Below are positions 1-8,206 of a stretch of 20,604 nucleotides of DNA, one piece after another. The translations under genes were made by a program, and so were the position numbers. The notes below the pieces were generated by a model, which was given only the letters and a program-made list of their open reading frames with translations, ran no database searches and was not told the origin of the DNA. The DNA lies in contig CAKPXR010000027.1 in NCBI GenBank assembly GCA_934202215.1, forward strand, positions 1 to 20,604. Reading direction: 5' to 3'. How positions within the stretch are numbered: the stretch's first letter is position 1; each line of letters opens with the position of its first letter. The stretch is from an uncultured Veillonella sp. (GTDB lineage: Bacteria > Bacillota > Negativicutes > Veillonellales > Veillonellaceae).

Positions 1-776
1 GGACAAAAAATGTAGTCATCGGATTTTGCAAATTTTCCTACGAACTCAGGTTTTACATCTGTAATAATATAGTGGCGTTTATCATTATATTTTTGGCTAT
101 ATGTATTAATCTGATTAAGAAATTGACTGAGCAATACAGATTTACCAGATCCACTAGCACCAAAGACAAGGATATGTTTACATTCGGTATCAGTAGGGAT
201 ATTTATATTTCCAATGGATAAAACATGAGGTTTATTTTTGGTATATAAACTCATTTGCTTTTGAGATAATAATTGCATACCACGCTTATGGAGTGCTTTT
301 TTTGATATAGATGTGTCTTTTAGATATTGACTATAATTCCAATATAGAGATATCCCTAAACTTAATAAAAGCGTTATGAGCCAGTATTTTTTGTAATTTT
401 CCTTTAAACTATAAAGTTGATTATTGGTTAAATGTTCGATTACATCTTTATAATTTTTGAATGGGATCTTATTGTTAGGATTTACCTCCAAGTCAAATTT
501 ATGACTTGCAATAAATTGACCTATTTGAGTTTTATAAGTATCTGGCTTTATAGGATTAATATAATTTAACGCTACTTCTTTTGTTACATATATATTTTGA
601 GTGGATATGATATTTTCTGATTGATAAAGAAAACTATAAAATAGTCCTGCAGATGCAAGGGTTTGAAGGAGGAATAGGGAAATTAATATATTTCTTAGAT
701 ATTTTTTCCATATGGCTAATGTAATCTTTCCTTTTTTGAGTTCTTTAAAAGCAATATTGTTGTTAATATTCGTCAT
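1..776 (-). CDS. Type IV coupling protein, TraD/TrwB-like (3' end outside window)
   Basis: The frame is open from the ATG at 774-776 to the window edge, giving 258 N-terminal residues. Hydrophobic segments lie near residues 29-50 and 131-146, with a polar, probably extracytoplasmic loop of about 80 residues between them. This is the usual N-terminal layout of TraD-family coupling proteins. A charged stretch containing HKRGMQLL (about 163-170) leads to a Walker A motif GASGSGKS at 206-213 and then TDVKPEF at 239-245, which resembles the DxKGEF-type segment of TraD ATPases. In the family, a hexamer of this ATPase brings the relaxase-DNA complex to the type IV secretion channel. The start is supported by AAAGGA upstream, inside the end of the preceding gene, 5 nt away. 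Walker B and the all-alpha domain are cut off. FtsK-like translocases are a less likely alternative. Confidence 0.78.
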   Translation of the reverse strand, partial: MTNINNNIAFKELKKGKITLAIWKKYLRNILISLFLLQTLASAGLFYSFLYQSENIISTQNIYVTKEVALNYINPIKPDTYKTQIGQFIASHKFDLEVNPNNKIPFKNYKDVIEHLTNNQLYSLKENYKKYWLITLLLSLGISLYWNYSQYLKDTSISKKALHKRGMQLLSQKQMSLYTKNKPHVLSIGNINIPTDTECKHILVFGASGSGKSVLLSQFLNQINTYSQKYNDKRHYIITDVKPEFVGKFAKSDDYIFC

Positions 777-780
777 GATG

Positions 781-1077
781 CTAGTCCTTTCTGTAAATTG
801 TAGAGCAGATTTCTTCAAACTTATCCTCGGCACTGTATAATTCATATAATCCCTTAAATAGGCTTAATGTTAAGACCTCAAGGCGATCTAGATTTTGATT
901 TAGAGAATTATAGAAGTCTGAATCTATACAAGTATTTTGTTGAAAATGTTGGTCAATTAGACTTGTGATATAACTTGATATACTTTTATTCTCTAAAGCT
1001 GCAATATTTTTAATTTGTCTTTTTAATTGTGATGTGCAATAGATTTTAATAGATTCATTTAGGTCTGTATTTGCCAT
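781..1077 (-). CDS. Small ribbon-helix-helix-like protein, possible relaxosome component
   Basis: This 98-residue protein has an N-terminal part (about residues 8-46) that reads as a short strand followed by two helices, ESIKIYCTSQLKRQIKNIA then SISSYITSLIDQHF. That is the arrangement of ribbon-helix-helix DNA-binding proteins. The C-terminal half is a predicted amphipathic helix of unknown role. The start is supported by AAGGAGA six bases upstream of the ATG. It ends 4 nt before the coupling protein start, so the two are co-transcribed. Proteins of this size directly upstream of a coupling protein are often relaxosome accessory factors that bind the origin of transfer (MobC or TraM type). 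The fold call is moderate; the relaxosome role is inferred from position only. An antitoxin-type repressor is an alternative. Confidence 0.6.
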   Translation of the reverse strand: MANTDLNESIKIYCTSQLKRQIKNIAALENKSISSYITSLIDQHFQQNTCIDSDFYNSLNQNLDRLEVLTLSLFKGLYELYSAEDKFEEICSTIYRKD

Positions 1078-1146
1078 AAAGGTCTCCTTTGTGTTTTAGA
1101 GGGGAATAGTAGAGTAGATAGTGCCTAATCTACTTCATACATCATA

Positions 1147-1310
1147 CGCACTGCATGCGAAGACATATATTATTAATAGTGGTAGATTTTTTCTATGTTA
1201 TTAATAGGAATGTTGATATATACCATCTAGGGATATTAGAGACTATTTTAAATGGATAGTCCCTATAGATAAGCGGGTAGTAATTAGCTTATCTATAGGT
1301 CTATTCCTAT
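1147..1310. repeat. Inverted-repeat cluster, candidate origin of transfer
   Basis: A perfect 13-bp inverted repeat, CCTATAGATAAGC at 1262-1274 and its complement at 1287-1299, surrounds a 12-nt spacer. Pairing continues imperfectly outward (GGATAGT against TCTATTCC). A smaller one, CGCA-CTGCA-TGCG, lies at 1147-1159. Neither arm is followed by a T-run in either direction, so the structure is not an intrinsic terminator. It sits in the non-coding gap upstream of the ribbon-helix-helix and coupling-protein genes, a common place for an origin of transfer. No nic-site consensus is recognised, so the role is inferred; an operator for the transfer operon is the other option. Confidence 0.4.
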
Positions 1311-1359
1311 ATACCTAGTTTTTTACATTAATGTAGAAATAAATTTGTTGTATTTGTAA

Positions 1360-1396
1360 TAAAAAAGAGACACTAAAGACTAGTATTTTAGTCTCT
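1360..1396 (-). terminator. Intrinsic terminator of the small minus-strand operon
   Basis: Read on the minus strand, a stem of AGAG plus ACTAAA paired with TTTAGT plus CTCT (two bases bulged) is followed by a run of six T. It begins within the stop codon of the 50-residue gene at 1395-1547. It separates that operon from the transfer genes further left, which therefore need their own promoter between about 1080 and 1360. Confidence 0.65.
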
Positions 1397-1547
1397 AGCG
1401 CCTCTCGCTGCATAGATTTAAAGTGGTATTTAATTTGTGTTTTTCTCTAAAGGTTGTTCGATCCCGAACATATTTAATTTTGCCGTTAGGGAGTTCAATG
1501 GGAAAATATTTACGTTTTAGTTGAGAATAATTTGGATTTGTTTGCAT
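1395..1547 (-). CDS. Small basic protein of unknown function (50 aa)
   Basis: This is a 50-residue, strongly basic reading frame beginning MQTNPNYSQLKRKYFPIEL and ending in CSERR. It has no membrane segment or recognised domain. It starts 14 nt after the stop of the excisionase-like gene on the same strand and ends directly at an intrinsic terminator. This fits a real last gene of a two-gene operon. AAGGAT lies about 12 nt before the ATG, which is a weak, distant ribosome binding site. The segment ELPNGKIKYVRDRTTF looks like a short beta-hairpin of the kind seen in small element-encoded proteins. The reading frame is likely real; its function is unknown. Confidence 0.5.
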   Translation of the reverse strand: MQTNPNYSQLKRKYFPIELPNGKIKYVRDRTTFREKHKLNTTLNLCSERR

Positions 1548-1561
1548 ACAATGGGGTATCC

Positions 1562-1741
1562 TTATTGAATATTAAAATTAGCTTTACAGTACTCGTCTAA
1601 AGCATTTTCTGGAATCAGTATTTTATGACCTATATGAATACAATTTAAGTTTTTAGTTTTAATTAGATTGTAAATATGACTCATACTTACATTTTTTGCA
1701 AAGTATTCCTCAGCAGCTTCGCGTACAGTGTAGAGTTTCAT
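1562..1741 (-). CDS. Excisionase-like helix-turn-helix protein (59 aa)
   Basis: The 59-residue product begins MKLYTVREAAEEYF and continues with a recognition-helix-like VSMSHIYNLIKTK and a wing NCIHIGHKILIPENALDEY. This is the layout of MerR/AlpA-type excisionase DNA-binding domains (excise family), which fold as a winged helix. TAAGGAG eight bases before the ATG is a good ribosome binding site. In integrative elements, such proteins bind near the attachment site and direct the integrase towards excision; some instead act as transcription regulators. It is transcribed away from the XRE gene at 1915, the usual regulator/excisionase pairing in a lysogeny-type switch. The family call is fairly firm. 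Its role as the xis of this element is inferred, because no integrase lies in the window. Confidence 0.7.
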   Translation of the reverse strand: MKLYTVREAAEEYFAKNVSMSHIYNLIKTKNLNCIHIGHKILIPENALDEYCKANFNIQ

Positions 1742-1815
1742 AACCGGGCTCCTTACATTGTAAAATACATGAAAATTTAATATAATAAAGTAATAAGAAA
1801 TTTACACACACCAAT

Positions 1816-1858
1816 TAATTAACCTATAAATAAATACTAATTAACTATTGGTTAATTA
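1816..1858. promoter_or_regulatory. Probable operator between divergent regulator genes
   Basis: Three copies of the octamer TAATTAAC occur here: direct copies at 1816-1823 and 1838-1845, and an inverted copy at 1851-1858. The last two form an 8-bp dyad with a 5-nt spacer. They lie in the 173-nt gap between the minus-strand excisionase-like gene and the plus-strand XRE regulator. This is where an autoregulatory repressor would bind and control both promoters. No promoter hexamers are clear enough to place with confidence. AT-rich background makes chance copies possible. Confidence 0.5.
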
Positions 1859-1914
1859 CAGTATAGCGTATTGAAATAAAAAAATCAATATGAAATAAAG
1901 AAAGTAGGGAACAA

Positions 1915-2742
1915 ATGGGAGTTATAGATGTATTAATGGATCTAAAAAAATCTAGTTCATCTATTAAAGATATTTTTTCGTCTAGATTAGAAATTCTTTT
2001 GGCTGAGTTTCAACTTCAAAAGAAAGATTTAGCCAAAGAAATAGGGGTTTCTGCTGTTGCAATAACTAAATATACTAAAGGGCTTACATTACCTTCTTTT
2101 GAGGTGTTAGTATCTATTGCCAACTACTTTAATGTTAGTGCAGATTATTTAATTGGTCTTGTTAATGAGCCTGTTTCAGAGCATGATTATGTTTATTTTG
2201 CTCCTATAGGTAAATTAAACTATTCATTTAAAATTTCTGATTCAGAAACTTTAGAAGGACAACTAGATTATATTTTTGGATTGACTGTGTGGAATATGGA
2301 GATTCCCAAAGATGAGACTGCTTTAAATCAGTTTTTATGTTTTAAGTTTTCAGATAACGCAGATAATCAACGATTATATGATTGTCTTTTCCTAACTGAT
2401 GAATTGAATGTAGGCTATTTTTTATATAAAATGTCAAGTCAATTAGGGTTACCTTTTATGGATGAATATCAAGGGGTTCGTTCAAAAAAATCTCAATATT
2501 TAGCTAATTTATTGGTTTGGAATGAGCTTGGAATTAAGCCACCAGTCGGGCAAATGCCATTAACAGAACCGCAATATTTGGCAACCTTACCAATACCAAC
2601 TGCTAATGAGCATATACGTTTAAACTATACATTTACTAGTGGAGCAATGCCTCACTTACAGGCGTGGATGGCTATGAGTAATCAGGAGCGAAGAAACTTG
2701 CTAATGAGACGTTTAAGGCGTATTAAAAAAGATTATATATGA
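1915..2742 (+). CDS. XRE-family transcriptional regulator with a long uncharacterised C-terminal region
   Basis: Residues about 25-82 form a typical Cro/C1-type helix-turn-helix: SRLEILLAEFQLQKKDLAKE, then IGVSAVAITKYTKG and NVSADYLIGL. The remaining ~190 residues match no domain I recognise. They contain aromatic-rich stretches such as DYVYFAPIGKLNYSF and end in a very basic tail, MRRLRRIKKDYI. The start has TAGGGA close upstream. The gene is divergent from the excisionase-like gene and probably acts on the TAATTAAC sites between them as the element's master regulator. The lack of a RecA-responsive or ImmA-like protease domain means the inducing signal cannot be read from sequence. The DNA-binding call is strong; the regulatory target is inferred from position. 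Confidence 0.8.
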   Translation: MGVIDVLMDLKKSSSSIKDIFSSRLEILLAEFQLQKKDLAKEIGVSAVAITKYTKGLTLPSFEVLVSIANYFNVSADYLIGLVNEPVSEHDYVYFAPIGKLNYSFKISDSETLEGQLDYIFGLTVWNMEIPKDETALNQFLCFKFSDNADNQRLYDCLFLTDELNVGYFLYKMSSQLGLPFMDEYQGVRSKKSQYLANLLVWNELGIKPPVGQMPLTEPQYLATLPIPTANEHIRLNYTFTSGAMPHLQAWMAMSNQERRNLLMRRLRRIKKDYI

Positions 2743-2871
2743 GGTAAAGATTACTTCAATAAAGTTTTATTTAATATAGATAACTAAGATTTAAATGATA
2801 TGTTTTTAGAATATATTTATTGGGGATTTTATAGGGGTTAGTCTTAAAAACTATATGTTAGGGGATTGAAT

Positions 2872-5214
2872 ATGAGTACAATGAGACCTAAAAATGAAAT
2901 GACTGAGGAAGATATAAAGTTTCAATATATTAATCCAGCCATAGAATCTAAATGGGATAGAAATAAAATTTCTATGGAAACTCGGATTACGGATGGAATG
3001 ATTAATCTTCGTGGGAATAGAGTATCTAGATCTGAAGCTAAAAAAGCAGATTATATACTTTATATAAATTCACAAAAGCCTATAGCTATAATAGAAGCTA
3101 AATCTAATAAATACAGTGTATCCCATGGACTTCAGCAGGCTATGCAATATGCTGAAATGTTAGACGTCCCATTTGCGTATAGTTCAAATGGAGATGGTTT
3201 TTATGAACATGATTATTTAACAGGGAAAGAACGAGAACTTTCTTTGGAGGAATTTCCTTCTGAAGATGAGCTATTAATAAGATTTACAGCCGAATCGAAT
3301 GATGGTAAAGGCTTAGATGATAATGTTAGAAAAATCATTGATCAACCTTATTATTCAAGTCAAAATACATATCCACCTAGATACTATCAAAGAGTTGCTG
3401 TTAATAGAGCTGTAGAAGAAATTGCTCAAGGAAAAAATAGACTGCTTCTTGTTATGGCAACTGGAACAGGAAAAACATATACAGCATTCCAAATCGTTTA
3501 TAGATTACTTCAAAGTGGAATGAAGCGTAAAGTTTTATATTTAGCAGATAGAAATATTTTAGTTGATCAGTCTATTCAACAAGATTTTGCGCCATTAGAA
3601 AAATTAATTCATAAGATCAATGTCGCGAAAGATGATCCTAATACAATTACATCCTATCAAGTATATTTTTCTCTATATCAACAATTAGTTGGCGATGATG
3701 ATAAAGAATATTTTTCTGAATTATTTAAACCAGACTTTTTTGACTTAATAATAGTTGATGAATGTCATAGAGGTTCAGCAAAGGATGAATCTAGATGGAG
3801 AAGAATATTAGAATACTTCTCTTCAGCTACCCAAATTGGTATGACTGCAACACCAAAAGAAACTAAATATATTTCTAATTGTAATTATTTTGGTGAGCCT
3901 ATCTATACGTATTCCTTAAAAGAAGGTATAGAAGATGGATTTTTAGCGCCCTTTAAAGTTATTAATATTACAACTGATATTGGCGATGGCTGGAGACCAA
4001 TTAAAGGGCAAAGAGATAAATATGGTTATGAAATTGAGGATAGAATTTATAATAACTCGGATTATGATTACAATATTATTCTTGAAGATAGAACAGAACA
4101 AGTTGCAGCTGAAATTACTAAATATTTAAAATCTACTGATAGAATGGCGAAGACCATAGTTTTTTGTCCTACTGAAGAAGCAGCAGAAAGGATGCGAATC
4201 GCTTTAGTAAATCAGAATGCTGATATGGTGAAAGACAACCCTGATTATTGTGTTCGGATTACTGGTAGTGATGATTATGGTAAAAGTAAACTTGATTATT
4301 TTATTTCCGTATCTTCGTCCTATCCAGTAATAGCTACTACATCTAAGCTACTTTCTACTGGTGCTGATTGTAAGATGACTAAGCTAATTGTTCTAGATGA
4401 AATGATTGGATCGATGACAGAATTCAAACAAATTATTGGTCGTGGGACAAGGCTTAGAGAGCAAGACGGTAAAACCCATTTTGTTGTAATGGATTTTAGG
4501 AATGTGACAAGACTATTTGCAGATCCTGATTGGGATGGACCTATTGAAATTGTTGATGGATATACACCTAATCCAACAGGTGATGATAAAGACTCGACAG
4601 GTAAAGACCGTCCGGATAATCCAATTGATACAAAGATTAAACCTATAGTAGATAAAAATGGCTGTAGTGTCGAGGTAACTCATAAAACAGTATCTATATA
4701 TGATCCTACTGGTAAACTTTTACAAATAGAAAGTGTTGTAGATTATACAAAAGAAAATATTTTAGGCCAATATGCTACATTAGATCTTTTTATTGAAGAG
4801 TGGCGTAATGATCCTAAAAAAGATAAGATAAAAAATTTGCTATTACAACATGGAATTGATATAGAAGGAATCAAAAAAGAACAGAAAATGGAAGACGTTG
4901 ATGACTTTGATTTTATTTGTTATATAGCTTTTAATCAGAAACCATTGACTAGGAAAGAACGTGTGGATGGTGTGAAAAAACAAGATTTCCTTAATAAATA
5001 CAATGGGCCTGCTAGAGAAGTGCTAGAAGTACTTTTAGATAAATATAAAAATCAAGGTGTTACCGAAATAGTAAATATGGGAGTTTTACGTCTTGATCCA
5101 TTTATAAAATTAGGGAAACCTACAAAAATAGTTGGTTATTTTGGAGGGAAAGAGGGCTATATAAGTGCAGTAGCCGACTTGCAAAATGCAATTTATAATA
5201 ATGGAGCTATATGA
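2872..5214 (+). CDS. hsdR: Type I restriction enzyme, R (motor and nuclease) subunit
   Basis: This is the translocase/endonuclease subunit of a type I restriction-modification complex (R2M2S); it pumps unmodified DNA using ATP and cuts at a distance. The N-terminal nuclease domain has D60 (ADYILYI) and E75-A-K77 (IAIIEAK). The superfamily 2 motor shows Walker A ATGTGKT at about 196-202, DECH at 296-299, GMTATP, and motif VI QIIGRGTRLR near 520-529. The C-terminal ~200 residues would be the part that contacts the methylase. The 780-residue length and motif order suit the EcoEI-like branch. I chose the ATG at 2872 because AGGGG lies 7 nt before it; an in-frame TTG at 2866 would overlap that site. 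No terminator is seen between it and the upstream XRE gene (129-nt gap). Confidence 0.93.
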   Translation: MSTMRPKNEMTEEDIKFQYINPAIESKWDRNKISMETRITDGMINLRGNRVSRSEAKKADYILYINSQKPIAIIEAKSNKYSVSHGLQQAMQYAEMLDVPFAYSSNGDGFYEHDYLTGKERELSLEEFPSEDELLIRFTAESNDGKGLDDNVRKIIDQPYYSSQNTYPPRYYQRVAVNRAVEEIAQGKNRLLLVMATGTGKTYTAFQIVYRLLQSGMKRKVLYLADRNILVDQSIQQDFAPLEKLIHKINVAKDDPNTITSYQVYFSLYQQLVGDDDKEYFSELFKPDFFDLIIVDECHRGSAKDESRWRRILEYFSSATQIGMTATPKETKYISNCNYFGEPIYTYSLKEGIEDGFLAPFKVINITTDIGDGWRPIKGQRDKYGYEIEDRIYNNSDYDYNIILEDRTEQVAAEITKYLKSTDRMAKTIVFCPTEEAAERMRIALVNQNADMVKDNPDYCVRITGSDDYGKSKLDYFISVSSSYPVIATTSKLLSTGADCKMTKLIVLDEMIGSMTEFKQIIGRGTRLREQDGKTHFVVMDFRNVTRLFADPDWDGPIEIVDGYTPNPTGDDKDSTGKDRPDNPIDTKIKPIVDKNGCSVEVTHKTVSIYDPTGKLLQIESVVDYTKENILGQYATLDLFIEEWRNDPKKDKIKNLLLQHGIDIEGIKKEQKMEDVDDFDFICYIAFNQKPLTRKERVDGVKKQDFLNKYNGPAREVLEVLLDKYKNQGVTEIVNMGVLRLDPFIKLGKPTKIVGYFGGKEGYISAVADLQNAIYNNGAI

Positions 5215-6695
5215 ATATGAGTAATTTATCTGGTTTTGTAAAACGATTACGAGATATTATGCGTAATGATGCAGGTATCAATGGTGATGCGCAGCGTATT
5301 GAGCAAATTGTATGGATGCTTTTTTTGAAAGTGTATGATACTAAAGAGTTAGAATGGGAAATAAATGATGATGATTATTTATCTATAATTCCAGAAGAAT
5401 GTCGGTGGATGAATTGGGCACATGACGATAAATCAGGTAGAGCACTAACAGGGGATGCTTTATTAAACTTTGTTGATAATACATTATTTCCAACTCTAAA
5501 AAGATTACCTGTAGATGTTAATACACCAATAAAAAAATCTATTGTGCAAACAACATTTGCTGATGCTAATAATTATATGAAAGATGGTGTTTTACTAAGA
5601 CAAGTTATTAATGTAATTGATGATATTGATTTTAGTGATTATGATGAAAGTCATGCGTTTGGTGATATTTATGAAACAATTCTAAAAGAATTGCAGAGTG
5701 CTGGTTCTAGTGGTGAATTTTATACACCGCGTGCCGTAACAGATTTTATGGCTGCTATGATTAATCCACAAGTGGGTGAAGTTATGGCTGATTTCGCTTG
5801 TGGTACTGGTGGATTTCTTATAAGTTGGCTCAAAGAATTACGTAAAAAAGTAGAAACTGTAGCAGATGAAGAAGCATACTCATCATCTATTTATGGGATA
5901 GAAAAGAAGCAATTCCCATATATGTTAGCAATTACTAATTTATTGCTGCATGATGTGGATACTCCTCGTATATTCCATGATAACTCCTTATTAAAGGATG
6001 TATTAGATTATACGGATAAGGATAAATTTGATGTCATCTTGATGAATCCACCTTATGGTGGATCAGAAAAAAATGATGTAAAAAGTCATTTCCCGGCTGA
6101 TTTATCTAGCTCAGAGACCGCTGATTTATTTATGTCTGTTATTATGTACCGCTTAAAAGCACAAGGACGAGCTGCAGTAATTTTACCTGATGGCTTTTTA
6201 TTTGGTACGGACAATGCAAAAGTCAACATAAAGAAGAAATTATTGAATGAATTTAATCTTCATACGATTATTCGATTGCCATCCAGTGTATTTAGTCCTT
6301 ACACGTCTATTACTACAAATATTCTATTCTTCGATAATACAGGAAAAACTGAAGAAACTTGGGTGTATAGGTTAGATATGCCTGAAGGGTATAAACACTT
6401 TTCCAAGACAAAACCTATGAAATTAGAGCATTTTAAACCAGTTGTAGATTGGTGGACTGATCGTATTGAAATTGAAGAAGAAGGTTTTGATAAAGCCAAG
6501 AAATACAGAAAAGAAGATTTAGAAAGTAAGTATAATTACAATATAGACTTATGTGGATTTCCGCATGAAGAAGAAGTAATACTTGCACCTCACGATTTAA
6601 TTCAAAGATATCAAGAAGAACGTGCTAGCTTGAATGCAGAAATTGATAGAGTGTTAGAAGAAATAACAGCTCTGTTAGGGAGAAAGTTTGAATGA
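5211..6695 (+). CDS. hsdM: Type I restriction-modification, M (N6-adenine methyltransferase) subunit
   Basis: This is the DNA methylase subunit that protects host sites and, with HsdS, forms the core of the complex. The N-terminal helical domain (about 1-150) is followed by the HsdM signature SSGEFYTPR at 166-174. The SAM-binding motif I DFACGTGG is at 194-201 and the adenine-specific NPPY catalytic motif at 278-281. The 494-residue length is normal. Its ATG overlaps the hsdR stop as ATGA, implying translational coupling. An alternative ATG lies two codons further in, at 5217, and GGAG at 5203 could serve either. All key residues are intact, so an active methylase is expected. The target sequence cannot be read from the gene. 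Confidence 0.95.
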   Translation: MNMSNLSGFVKRLRDIMRNDAGINGDAQRIEQIVWMLFLKVYDTKELEWEINDDDYLSIIPEECRWMNWAHDDKSGRALTGDALLNFVDNTLFPTLKRLPVDVNTPIKKSIVQTTFADANNYMKDGVLLRQVINVIDDIDFSDYDESHAFGDIYETILKELQSAGSSGEFYTPRAVTDFMAAMINPQVGEVMADFACGTGGFLISWLKELRKKVETVADEEAYSSSIYGIEKKQFPYMLAITNLLLHDVDTPRIFHDNSLLKDVLDYTDKDKFDVILMNPPYGGSEKNDVKSHFPADLSSSETADLFMSVIMYRLKAQGRAAVILPDGFLFGTDNAKVNIKKKLLNEFNLHTIIRLPSSVFSPYTSITTNILFFDNTGKTEETWVYRLDMPEGYKHFSKTKPMKLEHFKPVVDWWTDRIEIEEEGFDKAKKYRKEDLESKYNYNIDLCGFPHEEEVILAPHDLIQRYQEERASLNAEIDRVLEEITALLGRKFE

Positions 6696-8161
6696 AACCT
6701 CAACAATTAAGAAATAGCATACTTCAATTGGCCATGGAAGGAAAACTGGTAGAACAAAGACTTGAAGAAGATACAGGCGAAAAATTTTATCAGTTAATTC
6801 AAGAAAAAAAACAAGAATTAATAAAAGCAGGTAAATTAAAAAAGCAAAAGAAACTTTCTGAAATTGGGGAAGATGAAATACCATTTGAGATACCTACGAC
6901 ATGGAAATGGGTTAAATTAGGTAGTGTAATTAATTATTTTATGGGAAAAACACCGCCTAGAGCTGAACCAGAATGGTGGGGAAGAGATATACCTTGGGTA
7001 TCTATCTCAGATATGTCTGATTATGGTTTTATTAAAATGTCAAAAGAATTGGTCTCAACAAGAGCGGTGAATGAAAAGTTTACTAGAATTTCGAGAGCGG
7101 GAACCCTTCTTATGAGCTTTAAGCTTACTGTTGGTAGAACTTCGATACTAGATACGGATGCTGTACATAATGAGGCTATTATATCTATATTGCCATATGT
7201 AGATTCAAGTAACTCTTTTCGAGATTACTTGTTTTATTTCTTGCCGACTATAGTGCAGTGGGGAAATTATAAAAATGCTATAAAAGGTAAAACTTTAAAT
7301 AGTAAGAGTATATCTAATTTATATGTTCCTTTGCCACCAATAGGAGAGCAAAAACGTATTGTAGAAAAAATCACTAAGATACTACCTATGACTGATAGAT
7401 ATGAAAAGTTATGGTTAAGACTTAATGAATTAAATAAAAGATTCCCTGAAGAATTGCAAAAGTCAATTTTACAAGAAGCTATACAAGGAAAACTTTTTAA
7501 ACAAAAAGATGAGGCTGAATCTGCGAAGTCTCTTATTGATAAGATTTTACTAGAAAGAGAAGGTTTAATAGAAGCAGGACAAATAAAAAAACAAAAAGCA
7601 TTACCACCGATTCAAGAAGATGAGGTTCCATTTGATATTCCAGATAGTTGGTGTTGGGAGCGTTTAGGTAATATTTCTACATATAATCAAACCAAACCTA
7701 AGGTTAAAGCTATTGACTTAAAGGAATCAACTTGGGTATTAGATCTAGAAGATATTGAAAAAAATACAGGCAATATACTTGAGCGCATAAATGCAAAGAA
7801 CAAAAAAGTATCCGGGGATAAGTTAGTATTCTATAAAGGTCAACTGTTATATAGTAAACTTCGACCGTATCTAAAAAAAATTTTGATTGCCCCTGATGAT
7901 GGAGTATGCACTCCGGAGTTGGTTCCCTTTAATATTTTGGGGGGATGTAATACAAATTATATTCTTTCTGTGCTAAAGTCTCCATATGTTGATTTTTATA
8001 TTAATTCAGTTACATATGGTGTAAAAATGCCTAGAGTTAGCGTAGAGACGATGGTTAATTTACTTATACCCATTCCTACAATAAAGGTACAAAATAATAT
8101 AGCTGAGATGATAGATAAAGTAAATCCTTTATGCGATAAGCTTAGAATATTAATAAAGTAA
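6692..8161 (+). CDS. hsdS: Type I restriction-modification, S (specificity) subunit
   Basis: HsdS sets the bipartite recognition sequence for both methylation and restriction. The 489-residue protein is built as an internal duplication. Residues about 1-78 (RNSILQLAMEGKLVEQ ... DEIPFEIPTTWKWVKLG) are echoed by about 250-326 (QKSILQEAIQGKLFKQ ... DEVPFDIPDSWCWERLG). A target recognition domain follows each copy, at about 79-215 and 327-460. The first half ends in the conserved PPIGEQKRIVEKI; the matching segment at the C-terminus, PIPTIKVQNNIAEMI, is more diverged. The ATG overlaps the hsdM stop (ATGA), so R, M and S form one translationally coupled operon closed by the terminator at 8169. There is only one hsdS and no visible inverted partner copy, hence no sign of a shufflon. 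Confidence 0.93.
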   Translation: MKPQQLRNSILQLAMEGKLVEQRLEEDTGEKFYQLIQEKKQELIKAGKLKKQKKLSEIGEDEIPFEIPTTWKWVKLGSVINYFMGKTPPRAEPEWWGRDIPWVSISDMSDYGFIKMSKELVSTRAVNEKFTRISRAGTLLMSFKLTVGRTSILDTDAVHNEAIISILPYVDSSNSFRDYLFYFLPTIVQWGNYKNAIKGKTLNSKSISNLYVPLPPIGEQKRIVEKITKILPMTDRYEKLWLRLNELNKRFPEELQKSILQEAIQGKLFKQKDEAESAKSLIDKILLEREGLIEAGQIKKQKALPPIQEDEVPFDIPDSWCWERLGNISTYNQTKPKVKAIDLKESTWVLDLEDIEKNTGNILERINAKNKKVSGDKLVFYKGQLLYSKLRPYLKKILIAPDDGVCTPELVPFNILGGCNTNYILSVLKSPYVDFYINSVTYGVKMPRVSVETMVNLLIPIPTIKVQNNIAEMIDKVNPLCDKLRILIK

Positions 8162-8168
8162 TCATAAT

Positions 8169-8206
8169 AAAAGTCAGATAATTCAATAAGAATTGTCTGG
8201 CTTTTT
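8169..8206 (+). terminator. Intrinsic terminator of the hsdRMS operon
   Basis: A 16-bp stem, AAAAGTCAGATAATTC with GAATTGTCTGGCTTTT (two G-T pairs, 5-nt loop), is followed by T residues. It begins 8 nt after the hsdS stop. Confidence 0.85.

Noticed and set aside
1253..1310. Inverted repeat at 1262-1299 as an intrinsic terminator
   Set aside because: Neither side has a following T-run, and a proper terminator for the minus-strand operon already exists at 1360-1396.
6299..6884. Minus-strand frames over hsdM and hsdS
   Set aside because: They are shadows of the intact coupled hsd genes and have no supporting start signals.
6692..8161. Phase-variable or shuffling hsdS
   Set aside because: The internal similarity is the normal two-half HsdS design; no second hsdS, inverted repeats or recombinase lies nearby.
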